Assembly: GCA_002397315.1 (NCBI GenBank)
Contig: DHAE01000025.1
Coordinates: forward strand, 365,590-386,412
DNA: 20,823 bases
Source: Comamonadaceae bacterium UBA4962
Lineage (GTDB): Bacteria > Pseudomonadota > Gammaproteobacteria > Burkholderiales > Burkholderiaceae_C
Direction: 5' to 3'
Part shown: positions 1 through 7,754 of the stretch, in pieces
Layout: each line of letters begins with the position of its first letter
How positions within the stretch are numbered: the first letter of the stretch is position 1
The notes under the pieces: model-generated
What the model was told of the DNA's origin: nothing
The model's input: the letters and a program-made list of their open reading frames with translations, nothing else
Database searches by the model: none
Position numbers and translations under genes: made by a program

Positions 1-270
1 ATCGTCATGGACGACTACAAGGTGCTCAACGCCGATGGCCTGCGCTACGACGACGAGTTCGTGAAGCACAAGATCCTCGACGCCATCGGCGACCTCTACA
101 TCGTCGGCCGGCCGCTGCTGGCGGCCTACAGCGCCTTCCGCTCGGGCCATGCGATGAACAACCGGCTGCTGCGCGAACTGCTGGCGAACGAGGATGCGTG
201 GGAGATCGCCACGTTCGAGAGCGAGCGGCAGGCCCCCAAGGGCTTCGCCATGCCCGCCCAGGCCTGGTGA
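1..270 (+). CDS. lpxC: LpxC, UDP-3-O-acyl-N-acetylglucosamine deacetylase (3' end only)
   Basis: LpxC is the zinc-dependent deacetylase that makes the first committed step of lipid A synthesis in the cytoplasm. Only the last 89 codons lie in the window; the frame is open to base 1, so the ATG at 7 is internal. The conserved HKILDAIGDL stretch (bases 70-99) carries the His and Asp zinc ligands of the HKxxDxxGDL motif, and SGHAMNN (bases 145-165) carries the catalytic His of the C-terminal half. The rest resembles the tail of E. coli LpxC closely. In proteobacteria lpxC usually closes the division and cell wall cluster after ftsZ, which would lie upstream of this window. The stop is TGA at 268-270. 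Confidence 0.95.
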   Translation: MVMDDYKVLNADGLRYDDEFVKHKILDAIGDLYIVGRPLLAAYSAFRSGHAMNNRLLRELLANEDAWEIATFESERQAPKGFAMPAQAW

Positions 271-280
271 GGCGGCCGCG

Positions 281-457
281 ATGCTGCTGTTCCGCGGGCT
301 GTTCTTCTTCCTGCTGCTCCTGGCGGTGGTGTGCTTCGTGTTCTACATGGGCACCGGGCAGCCGCGCTACAAGCGCTACGGCATCGTGATCGTGAAGTGG
401 ACCGTGCTCTCGGCCTTCGCCTTCTTCGCGGTGCTGGCGCTCGAACGCTTCCTCTGA
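281..457 (+). CDS. Small two-helix membrane protein downstream of lpxC
   Basis: A 58-residue protein starting at ATG 281, ten bases after the lpxC stop and probably translationally coupled to it, since only a weak purine-rich sequence precedes it. Two hydrophobic helices are visible, at about residues 5-23 and 35-54. They are separated by a short polar loop with PRYKRYG, which is positively charged and so suggests the loop faces the cytoplasm. I do not recognise a named family and give it no function. Support for its being a real gene: in-frame placement directly behind lpxC, clear membrane topology, and a stop immediately before a hairpin and a new promoter. The longer frame reading from 194 overlaps lpxC and is less likely. 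Confidence 0.7.
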   Translation: MLLFRGLFFFLLLLAVVCFVFYMGTGQPRYKRYGIVIVKWTVLSAFAFFAVLALERFL

Positions 458-464
458 ATCTCCG

Positions 465-485
465 TCCGGGCTGCTGCGGCCCGGA
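465..485 (+). terminator. Hairpin after the lpxC unit, possible terminator
   Basis: A perfect 7-bp stem (TCCGGGC / GCCCGGA) with a 7-nt loop lies eight bases after the small membrane protein gene and just before the thiC promoter. No T run follows, so as an intrinsic terminator it is weak; it may act with Rho or only stabilise the 3' end. It abuts the -35 element. Confidence 0.4.
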
Positions 486-514
486 GTGACACGGCCGGGC
501 ATCGCTCCTATACT
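486..514 (+). promoter_or_regulatory. Sigma-70-type promoter for the thiC leader
   Basis: GTGACA (486-491, five of six matches to TTGACA) and TATACT (509-514, five of six matches to TATAAT) are separated by exactly 17 bp. Transcription would start at about 520-522, right at the first paired bases of the TPP riboswitch. This is the best full promoter in the window. Confidence 0.75.
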
Positions 515-518
515 CGCG

Positions 519-632
519 CCTGCTCCGGGGTGCACGTAGAGACTCAAGTGGTTTCTGGGCGTGCTGAGACGGCGGACCTGACCGCCGGAACCGCGAACTT
601 GATCTGGTTAGTACCAGCGTAAGAAGAGCTGC
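519..632 (+). ncRNA. TPP riboswitch (THI element) upstream of thiC
   Basis: The aptamer has the expected conserved pieces in order: CGGGGTGC at 526-533, GTGCTGAGAC at about 562-571, a stem GGCGG-acctga-CCGCC, then CTTGATCTGG followed by TTAGTACCAGCGTAAGAA. The closing P1 stem pairs GCTC (522-525) with GAGC (626-629). Known role of the family: thiamine pyrophosphate binding shuts off the downstream thiamine gene. It sits between a strong promoter and thiC, the classical position. The expression platform is not obvious; see the hairpins at 629-680 and 752-777. Confidence 0.93.
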
Positions 633-680
633 AGCCGGGATTCCCGCGCCTGCAGGCGAAGGCCGTCGCCGGCGTTCGCC
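629..680 (+). promoter_or_regulatory. Two tandem compound hairpins in the thiC leader
   Basis: The first hairpin pairs CTGCAG (629-634) with CTGCAG (650-655) and contains an inner stem CGGG-att-CCCG (636-646). The second pairs GGCGAA (655-660) with TTCGCC (675-680) and contains an inner stem GCCG-tcgc-CGGC (662-673). The first touches the last base of the riboswitch P1 stem (629). They are candidates for part of the expression platform or for a Rho-related structure; no T run follows either. Confidence 0.45.
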
Positions 681-751
681 TGGCCGCCACGCGCCGCCGT
701 TCCCTTTCATCCGGAAGGGGCACGGGCCGCGGGGCGGGCGCCTCCACGAAG

Positions 752-777
752 GGGGCCGGCACGGGCGCACCGGCCCC
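752..777 (+). promoter_or_regulatory. GC-rich hairpin just upstream of the thiC ribosome binding site
   Basis: GGGGCCGG (752-759) and CCGGCCCC (770-777) form a perfect 8-bp stem with a 10-nt loop. It ends 26 bases before the AGGAG at 804-808. There is no T tract, so it is not a standard intrinsic terminator. It may belong to the riboswitch expression platform. Confidence 0.4.
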
Positions 778-817
778 ATGCGGAGCACATTTCCATCCAC
801 CCGAGGAGATTGCCCGC

Positions 818-2671
<1,854 letters not shown>

Positions 2672-2790
2672 CCGGCCGGGCGCACCCGGCACGGGGACGT
2701 GCGCCGCCGGGGGCCGGCAGCCCGCGGCACCCGGATGGTGCACGCGCCTGTCACCGTGACTGATTCTCGTTGCGTGGTAATCAAGTCCCG

Positions 2791-2817
2791 CAGGAAACAC
2801 CACTCGTGGTTTCCCTG
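2791..2817. repeat. Inverted repeat 1 in the thiC-chemoreceptor gap
   Basis: CAGGAAAC (2791-2798) faces GTTTCCCTG (2809-2817), pairing with one bulged C; the centre adds ACCAC-tc-GTGGT. It lies 120 bases after the thiC stop. It could be the thiC terminator hairpin, but no T run follows, or a protein binding site. Confidence 0.45.
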
Positions 2818-2829
2818 CCGGGCTCTTCC

Positions 2830-2864
2830 GTGGGCCGCCCTATAGTGGGCTCCCGGCGGCCCAC
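2830..2864. repeat. Inverted repeat 2, perfect 10-bp arms around a -10-like hexamer
   Basis: GTGGGCCGCC (2830-2839) and GGCGGCCCAC (2855-2864) are exact reverse complements separated by 15 bases. The spacer contains TATAGT at 2841-2846, a good -10 hexamer. The placement suggests an operator that would cover the -10 of the chemoreceptor promoter, or an RNA hairpin. Confidence 0.5.
2841..2846 (+). promoter_or_regulatory. Possible -10 element for the chemoreceptor gene
   Basis: TATAGT matches five of six bases of TATAAT and sits in the same CCC-TATRNT setting as TATACT before thiC and TATGAT at 15579. No good -35 is seen 16-18 bases upstream, and no sigma-28 (flagellar) promoter is visible. A start here would give a leader of about 80 nt. 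Confidence 0.35.
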
Positions 2865-2879
2865 GAGGCTGCCCACAGG

Positions 2880-2908
2880 CACGGGCGCGGTTATTGCATG
2901 CGCCCGTG
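2880..2908. repeat. Inverted repeat 3, perfect 9-bp arms before the chemoreceptor start
   Basis: CACGGGCGC (2880-2888) and GCGCCCGTG (2900-2908) are exact reverse complements with an 11-base AT-rich loop. It ends 22 bases before the start codon, so in the mRNA it would form a stable hairpin close to the ribosome binding site (GAAGGA, 2921-2926). Confidence 0.5.
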
Positions 2909-2930
2909 TAACCGTTTGTAGAAGGACCAC

Positions 2931-4559
2931 ATGAACATCCTGGGACGCCTGACGATACGCGCGCGCCTGTATTTCGGCACGACTTTCTCCCTGGTACTGC
3001 TCGTCATCATCGGCGGCCTGGGATACCTGGCCCTCGACCGCACGCGCGACACGCTGCAGGAGCTTTTCTCGCAGCGCGTGCGGACGCTCACGGACATGGC
3101 CGATCTGCGCACGACGCTCGGCACGCTGCGCCGTACAGAGAAGGACATCATCCTCAACTTCAACAACGCCGTGGAGGTCGCGGCCCAGCGCGAAGCCTGG
3201 ACGAAGACGCTCGCCGCGCTGCGCAAGAGCCTGGCCGACGTGCGGCAGGTGCAGGCGGGCGACGCCGACTTCGTGGCCGCCATCGACAAGGCCCTCGGCG
3301 AGATCCAGCAGTACGAGGCCGGCATTTCCCCGATCTTCGAGCAGATCGAGCGGGCGCAGCTCGACGGCGCCGGCGGCGCGGCCTACGCCGACCGGCTCAA
3401 GGGCCACATGGAAGCGACCGACCAGTTGCTCGCGAGCCTCGCCAAGACCGCCCGGGAGACGATGGACCAGGCCCGCGAAGGCATGGACACGCGCACGGCC
3501 ACCATGTCCGCGGTGATCGGCCTGGGCCTGCTGCTGGCCCTGGCGGTGCTGATCCCGCTCACGTTCTTCAGCGTGCGCTCCATCACGCGCTCGCTGGCCC
3601 AGGCCCGCGCGCTCGCCGAGCGCATCGCCGGCGGCGACCTGTCCCACGAGGTGCGGCCCGCGCAGCTGGACGAGGTCGGCCAGCTCGTGGTGGCCATGGG
3701 CCGCATGCAGGATGCGCTGCGCGGCCTCGTGCGGCAGGTGCAGGAGGCCTCGGGCAACATTTCGACGGCGAGCACCGAGATCGCGACGGGCAACCACGAC
3801 CTGAGCCAGCGCACCGAGCAGACGGCGGCCAACCTGGAAGAGACCGCGTCGTCCATGGAGATGCTCACCGGCACCGTGCAGCAGAGCACCCAGTCCGCAC
3901 GGCAGGCCAGCGATTTCGCCTCCACGGCGGCGCAGGTGGCCGCGCGCGGCGGCAGCGTGGTCTCGCAGGTGGTGGACACGATGGGGCAGATCACCGAGAG
4001 CTCTCGCCGCATCGCCGACATCACCGGCGTGATCGACTCCATCGCCTTCCAGACCAACATCCTGGCGCTGAATGCCGCGGTGGAAGCCGCCCGGGCGGGC
4101 GAGCAGGGCCGGGGTTTCGCCGTGGTGGCGGCCGAGGTGCGCACGCTGGCCCAGCGCTCCGCCGCGGCGGCCAAGGAGATCAAGGAGCTGATCGGCTCGT
4201 CGGTGGAGCGCGTGGAGAGCGGCTCGCGCCTCGTGGGCCAGGCCGGAGCGACGATGACCGAGATCGTGGACAGCGTGCGCCGGGTCTCGGAGATGATCTC
4301 CGAGATCACCGCCTCGTCGGCCGAGCAGAGCGACAACATCGGGCAGATCAGCCAGTCCGTGAGCCAGCTCGACCAGATGACCCAGCAGAACGCCGCGCTG
4401 GTGGAGCAGTCCACCGCGGCGTCGGAGTCGCTGCGCGAGCAGGCCGTCCAGTTGCTCGGCGCCGTGCGCCGGTTCCAGCTCGACGAGGCCGGCAGGGCCG
4501 CTGCCGGCGCCGTGGACGTGCTGCCCGCCTCCGGGAACGCGGCGCTGCTGCCGCGGTAG
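2931..4559 (+). CDS. Methyl-accepting chemotaxis protein (Tar-type topology)
   Basis: A 542-residue transmembrane chemoreceptor that would signal to CheA/CheW. Architecture: TM1 at about residues 13-35; a periplasmic four-helix-bundle type sensor, about 36-190; TM2 at about 192-214; HAMP, about 215-268; then a long coiled-coil signalling domain. The highly conserved hairpin tip is present at about 366-402, with FQTNILALNAAVEAARAGEQ followed by GRGFAVVA. The C-terminus ends in a Pro/Ala-rich tail without an NWETF-type CheR tether, so adaptation enzymes would need help from other receptors or low-affinity contacts. The start follows GAAGGA with a 4-nt gap. No che or fla genes are adjacent. The ligand cannot be told from sequence. 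Confidence 0.95.
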   Translation: MNILGRLTIRARLYFGTTFSLVLLVIIGGLGYLALDRTRDTLQELFSQRVRTLTDMADLRTTLGTLRRTEKDIILNFNNAVEVAAQREAWTKTLAALRKSLADVRQVQAGDADFVAAIDKALGEIQQYEAGISPIFEQIERAQLDGAGGAAYADRLKGHMEATDQLLASLAKTARETMDQAREGMDTRTATMSAVIGLGLLLALAVLIPLTFFSVRSITRSLAQARALAERIAGGDLSHEVRPAQLDEVGQLVVAMGRMQDALRGLVRQVQEASGNISTASTEIATGNHDLSQRTEQTAANLEETASSMEMLTGTVQQSTQSARQASDFASTAAQVAARGGSVVSQVVDTMGQITESSRRIADITGVIDSIAFQTNILALNAAVEAARAGEQGRGFAVVAAEVRTLAQRSAAAAKEIKELIGSSVERVESGSRLVGQAGATMTEIVDSVRRVSEMISEITASSAEQSDNIGQISQSVSQLDQMTQQNAALVEQSTAASESLREQAVQLLGAVRRFQLDEAGRAAAGAVDVLPASGNAALLPR

Positions 4560-4572
4560 GCCTGGCCCCCAG

Positions 4573-4589
4573 GGCGGCCCGCGGCCGCC
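4573..4589 (+). terminator. GC-only hairpin after the chemoreceptor gene
   Basis: GGCGGCC (4573-4579), loop CGC, GGCCGCC (4583-4589): a perfect 7-bp stem starting 14 bases after the stop. A smaller hairpin CCTGG-ccc-CCAGG precedes it at 4561-4573. No T tract, so termination is a guess. Confidence 0.35.
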
Positions 4590-4658
4590 GCCCACGCGTT
4601 GTTACGGCTGCACGGCCGTGCCGGTGATACCCTGCGGCTTTTGCGACCGAGCATCGCC

Positions 4659-5213
4659 ATGGCCATGACATCCTCTTCCGACCTTCCCTGCGCCGCTGCG
4701 GCAGCGGCGCCCGCCCGGCGCCTGCGGTCCCTCGGGTCGGCGCTGGCCGTGGGCCTGTCCGCACTGTGCGCGCAGGCCCAGCCGTTCGACGGGGTTCCGG
4801 GCCGCGAGTCCGCCCGTGGTCATGGCTACGCACACGGGCCCGGCCATGGGCCCGGACCGGGCCATGGCCGCGGCCCCGACCACCACCGGGGCGGGCCTGG
4901 GTACCACGGCCCGCGCCACGGCCCGCCGCCGCCCGGCTGGCAGGGCCACCACGCGAAGCCGCGGCACCACCACCCCGGTCCGCCGCCCCATGCGCACGCC
5001 CACGGCCGGCGCCATGGCGCGGGGCCGCACCACGACTGGTACCGCGGCAGCCGCGTGCCGCCGATGTACCGCTCGCACCATTACGTGGTGCAGGACTGGC
5101 GCATGCACCACCTGGCCCCGCCGCCGCATGGCTACCACTGGGTGCAGAACGGCCCGGACTACCTGCTGATTTCCCTGGGCTCCGGCGTCATCGCGCAGAT
5201 CGTGTTCCGCTAG
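4659..5213 (+). CDS. His-rich secreted protein with RcnB-type C-terminal domain
   Basis: A 184-residue protein. An N-terminal signal peptide of about 40 residues has an RRLRS n-region, a hydrophobic core and a likely AQA cleavage site before QPFDG. Residues about 50-125 are low complexity, rich in Gly, His, Pro and Arg; the mature part holds about 25 His. The C-terminal 60 residues fit the RcnB pattern: WYRGSRVPPMYR, YVVQDWRMHHL, PPPHGYHWVQNGPDYLLI and a final hydrophobic strand. E. coli RcnB is a periplasmic protein linked to nickel and cobalt homeostasis; a periplasmic metal-binding role is inferred here. No rcnA or rcnR is adjacent. I chose ATG 4659 over the earlier ATG 4599 because it gives a normal signal peptide. 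The stop lies seven bases from the end of the convergent ruvC. Confidence 0.82.
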   Translation: MAMTSSSDLPCAAAAAAPARRLRSLGSALAVGLSALCAQAQPFDGVPGRESARGHGYAHGPGHGPGPGHGRGPDHHRGGPGYHGPRHGPPPPGWQGHHAKPRHHHPGPPPHAHAHGRRHGAGPHHDWYRGSRVPPMYRSHHYVVQDWRMHHLAPPPHGYHWVQNGPDYLLISLGSGVIAQIVFR

Positions 5214-5220
5214 CGGTCCG

Positions 5221-5769
5221 CTACAAAGTCCTTCCACCGCGGTACATGGCGTGCTGGCGGCGGTTGAGCGTCGTCGCTTCCCCCAGCCGCGCCATCGCCG
5301 CGCCCGCATGGGCATGGGTGATGGCCAGGCCCAGGGCGTCGGCCGCGTCGGTGCCCGGCAGGCCGGGCAGGTGCAGCAGCCGCCGCACCATCTCCTGCAC
5401 CTGCGACTTGGCCGCGCGGCCGCTGCCCACCACCGCCTTCTTCATCTGCAGGGCGGTGTACTCGGCCACGGGCAGGCCGCTCGCCACCAGCGCCGTCAGG
5501 CAGGCGCCGCGCGCCTGCCCGAGCAGCAGGGTGGACTGCGGGTTCACGTTGACGAAGACGATCTCGACCGTGGACGTGTCGGGCTGGTAGCGCGCGGCCA
5601 CCTCGGTGATGCCGTCGAACAGGATCTTCAGGCGGCCGGGCAGGTCGCCCAGGGCCGCGCCCGTGGTGCGGATGGTGCCGCTCGCCACGTAGCTCAGGTG
5701 GTGCCCGTCCACGTCCACCACGCCGAAGCCGGTGGTCTGCAGGCCGGGATCGATGCCCAGGATTCTCAT
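5221..5769 (-). CDS. ruvC: RuvC, Holliday junction resolvase
   Basis: RuvC cuts Holliday junctions moved by RuvAB during recombination and repair. The protein has 182 residues, close to the usual 170-180. All four acidic residues of the RNase H-like active site are visible: D7 in GIDPGL, E69 in VEIVF, and D141 and D144 in DAADALGLAITHAH. LGQARGA (83-89) is also typical. It is the last gene of the minus-strand unit that starts with the plsC-like gene; ten bases separate it from the cdsA-like stop. No ruvA or ruvB follows in the window, and the gene runs straight into the convergent RcnB-family gene. Confidence 0.97.
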   Translation of the reverse strand: MRILGIDPGLQTTGFGVVDVDGHHLSYVASGTIRTTGAALGDLPGRLKILFDGITEVAARYQPDTSTVEIVFVNVNPQSTLLLGQARGACLTALVASGLPVAEYTALQMKKAVVGSGRAAKSQVQEMVRRLLHLPGLPGTDAADALGLAITHAHAGAAMARLGEATTLNRRQHAMYRGGRTL

Positions 5770-5779
5770 GGGGTGCCGT

Positions 5780-6784
5780 TCAGAGGCCGAAGTACCAGCG
5801 GGCCGAATGGAAGAAAACGGGGCCGGCGAAGCACAGCGCGTCCACCCGGTCCAGCAGGCCGCCCGCGCCGGTGGTGGATTGTCCCTGCAGGCCCCAGCTG
5901 GTCACGCCGCGGTCGCGCTTGAGCGCCTTCATCACCAGGTGGCCGAGCGTGCCCGCCAGGCAGGCCAGCAGCGACATGCCGAGCGCCTGCCCCACCTTGA
6001 ACGGGGTGATGAACGACAGCGCCACGCCGGCCAGCCCGCCCACCGCCACGCCGATGCTCCAGCTCAGCCACTGGAAGCTCTGGCTCACCTGCGGGGCCAC
6101 GGGCCGGTGCGGGAAGCGCCGGCCCAGCAGGTGCTGGGCGATGACGCTGGTCTGCACCACGGCCACGAGGAAGAAGACCAGGAAGGCGCCCCGGCCCTCG
6201 TAGTTCGGGAAGTCGAGCAGCAGCAGCGCGGGCACGTGGCTCATGCCGTACACGCAGACCATGATGCCCCACTGCAGCTTGGCATTGCGCTCCAGGAAGC
6301 GCTCCGGGTCGTTGGCCAGGGCGCTGGCCACGGGCAAGGCCAGGAAGACGTAGACCGGGATGAACACCGTGAGCAGGTCGAACTTGCGCATGCCCACGAT
6401 CACGAACTGCAGCGGCAGCACGACGAAGAACGCCAGCGCGAGGCTGCGGTGGTCGCCGCGCCGCGTGGGCGAGAGCGTGATGAACTCGCGCAGCGCCAGG
6501 AACGAGACGATCGCGAACAGCGTCGTGGCCACGGTATCGCCCAGGGCCCAGCCGACCCAGAAGACCGTCGCCATGATCCAGGAGGTCTTGAGCAGGCTCC
6601 AGAAGCGGCGCCACTCCTGCTGGTGGACCTCGTGCGCGGCCTGGTCCTCGGGGCCGGGGCCGCGCGCCTCGCGCAGGGTCTGGAAGAACGCGTACAGCGT
6701 GACGAGCGACAGCAGCCCGAACATGGCCACGAACAGCGCGCCGATCTGCTGCGTGGTGGTGAGCTGGCGCAGGAAGTCCATCAT
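5780..6784 (-). CDS. Phosphatidate cytidylyltransferase-like integral membrane protein
   Basis: A 334-residue polytopic membrane protein with about eight hydrophobic helices. The C-terminal block LKRDRGVTSWG, then GAGGLLDRVDAL, matches the CdsA signature (KR-x-K/R-D, then GGxxDRxD) that binds metal and CTP. The expected reaction is CTP plus phosphatidic acid to CDP-diacylglycerol. It is longer than E. coli CdsA (about 285 residues) at the N-terminus and resembles the YnbB-type group that pairs with acyltransferases. The start at 6784 (ATGATG) is preceded by a strong GGAGGTG, which overlaps the end of the upstream acyltransferase gene three bases away. A second, main cdsA next to the usual uppS/dxr cluster may exist elsewhere; this copy could be a paralogue. 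Confidence 0.88.
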   Translation of the reverse strand: MMDFLRQLTTTQQIGALFVAMFGLLSLVTLYAFFQTLREARGPGPEDQAAHEVHQQEWRRFWSLLKTSWIMATVFWVGWALGDTVATTLFAIVSFLALREFITLSPTRRGDHRSLALAFFVVLPLQFVIVGMRKFDLLTVFIPVYVFLALPVASALANDPERFLERNAKLQWGIMVCVYGMSHVPALLLLDFPNYEGRGAFLVFFLVAVVQTSVIAQHLLGRRFPHRPVAPQVSQSFQWLSWSIGVAVGGLAGVALSFITPFKVGQALGMSLLACLAGTLGHLVMKALKRDRGVTSWGLQGQSTTGAGGLLDRVDALCFAGPVFFHSARWYFGL

Positions 6785-6787
6785 GGC

Positions 6788-7501
6788 TCACACCTCCCGC
6801 AGTGCGATGACCGCGCGCCGTGCGCGGTCGAGGAAGGCGCGGCGCTCTTCGCCGGGCGCCAACTCGATCGGTGCGCCGAAGGTCACGGAGCACAGGATCG
6901 GCACGGGCACCACCTCGCCCTTGGGCATGACGCGCTGCACGTTGTGGATCCAGGCCGGCACCAGCACCACCTGCGGGAACATCTGCGCGAGCCGGTAGAG
7001 CCCGGACTTGAAGGGCTGGGGTTCGTCCCCGTGGCCGCGCGTGCCTTCGGGGAAGATCACGATCGAGTCGCCGCTTTCGAGGGCGCGCACGAGCGGCGCG
7101 AGCGGGTCGCCCTCCGGCAGGGCGGCGCGCAGTGCCTCGGGATCGGGCGTGCCCGGGACCGGGGCGGGAGCAGGCGCAGGCGCGAGCGGTGCCTCTCCGG
7201 CGGGCTGCGGAGCGGGCGTGCCAGACACCCGGTCCACGTACACCGCGTTGAACACGGCGGTGGTGATCCATTGCCGGAAGGGCGTCTTGGTCCAGTAGTC
7301 GCGGGCGGCGATGGGCCGCGTGATGCTGCGCAGCTCCTGGGGCAGGGCGGCCCAGATCATGACCAGGTCGGCATGGCTCTGGTGGTTGGCGAAATAGATG
7401 CGCTGCTCGGCCTTGGGCGGGCAGCCGTACCAGCGCGCCTGGGAGCCGGTGAGGAAGCGCACCAGCCCGAGCAGGAAAAGGCTCATCAACTTGGACAGCA
7501 T
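6788..7501 (-). CDS. PlsC-like 1-acyl-sn-glycerol-3-phosphate acyltransferase
   Basis: A 237-residue glycerolphosphate acyltransferase family protein. Motif I is NHQSHAD (H40, D45, the HxxxxD catalytic pair) and motif III is FPEGTR (150-155). A hydrophobic segment at about residues 3-18 should anchor it in the inner membrane. Its product, phosphatidic acid, is the substrate of the cdsA-like gene three bases downstream. Between motifs II and III there is an Ala/Pro-rich insertion (about residues 93-120, with repeated AP), not part of the core fold. An earlier in-frame ATG at 7513 is less likely: it overlaps a TATGAT hexamer that ends 7 bases before ATG 7501, which points to 7501 as the start of a leaderless mRNA. 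No Shine-Dalgarno sequence is visible for either. Confidence 0.88.
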   Translation of the reverse strand: MLSKLMSLFLLGLVRFLTGSQARWYGCPPKAEQRIYFANHQSHADLVMIWAALPQELRSITRPIAARDYWTKTPFRQWITTAVFNAVYVDRVSGTPAPQPAGEAPLAPAPAPAPVPGTPDPEALRAALPEGDPLAPLVRALESGDSIVIFPEGTRGHGDEPQPFKSGLYRLAQMFPQVVLVPAWIHNVQRVMPKGEVVPVPILCSVTFGAPIELAPGEERRAFLDRARRAVIALREV

Positions 7502-7508
7502 GGCGGGG

Positions 7509-7514
7509 ATCATA
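7509..7514 (-). promoter_or_regulatory. -10 element placed for a leaderless plsC-like mRNA
   Basis: On the minus strand TATGAT (7514 to 7509) is followed by seven bases and then ATG at 7501. With the usual 6-7 nt from -10 to the start point, transcription would begin at or next to the A of ATG. No convincing -35 is visible. Confidence 0.5.
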
Positions 7515-7608
7515 CGGGGCGCGCAGGGGCCGCGCGCCCTGGCCTGGTGGGCGGCGGGCTCGCCCCGGTCTCTCTGGTACCGCACCGCGGGAAGGCGCAT
7601 GATCCGTG

Positions 7609-7632
7609 GAATGGAGCGACATCGTTCCATTC
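7609..7632. promoter_or_regulatory. 24-bp near-perfect dyad, candidate IclR-type operator
   Basis: GAATGGA (7609-7615) and TCCATTC (7626-7632) are perfect 7-bp arms. CGA (7617-7619) and TCG (7622-7624) extend the symmetry, leaving mismatches at one flanking pair and the centre. The TGGA...TCCA core is like sites of IclR-family regulators (E. coli IclR binds a TGGAAAT/ATTTCCA dyad). It lies in the divergent region upstream of the Bug-cupin-aldolase-iclR unit. A second short dyad, ATTCG-g-CGAAT, is at 7659-7669, and a direct repeat CGGAATC is at 7635-7648. Assignment to the IclR protein encoded at 9996 is inference. Confidence 0.5.
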
Positions 7633-7754
7633 TTCGGAATCCGGAATCTTCGCTGCCTATTCGGCGAATCCGGCTTTTAGACTTCCGTCACAAGGAATTC
7701 CAAATGTTTTTTGGTTCTTTTTCATCATATTTATCAAAAGAGGGATCTCCTGCC

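Noticed and set aside
2894..2922. TTGCAT-N17-TGTAGA as a promoter for the chemoreceptor gene
   Set aside because: The -10 would overlap the ribosome binding site and the start point would fall on the start codon, which is not sensible for a gene with a good Shine-Dalgarno sequence.
2781..4595. A 604-codon minus-strand frame opposite the chemoreceptor gene
   Set aside because: It mirrors the chemoreceptor codons in a GC-rich frame; the plus-strand protein has complete HAMP and signalling domains.
4599..4631. TTGTTA and GATACC as a promoter for the RcnB-family gene
   Set aside because: The spacing is 21 bp and the -10 match is poor; I could not support it.
4820..5040. Repeated CAC/GGC-rich stretch in the RcnB-family gene as a DNA repeat array
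   Set aside because: The repeats are irregular and follow the His/Gly/Pro coding pattern; there is no constant unit or spacer as in a CRISPR or tandem array.
4766..5590. A 274-codon plus-strand frame crossing the RcnB-family gene and ruvC
   Set aside because: It covers the end of one gene and the antisense of another; the sequence is Arg/Pro/Ala-rich without motifs.
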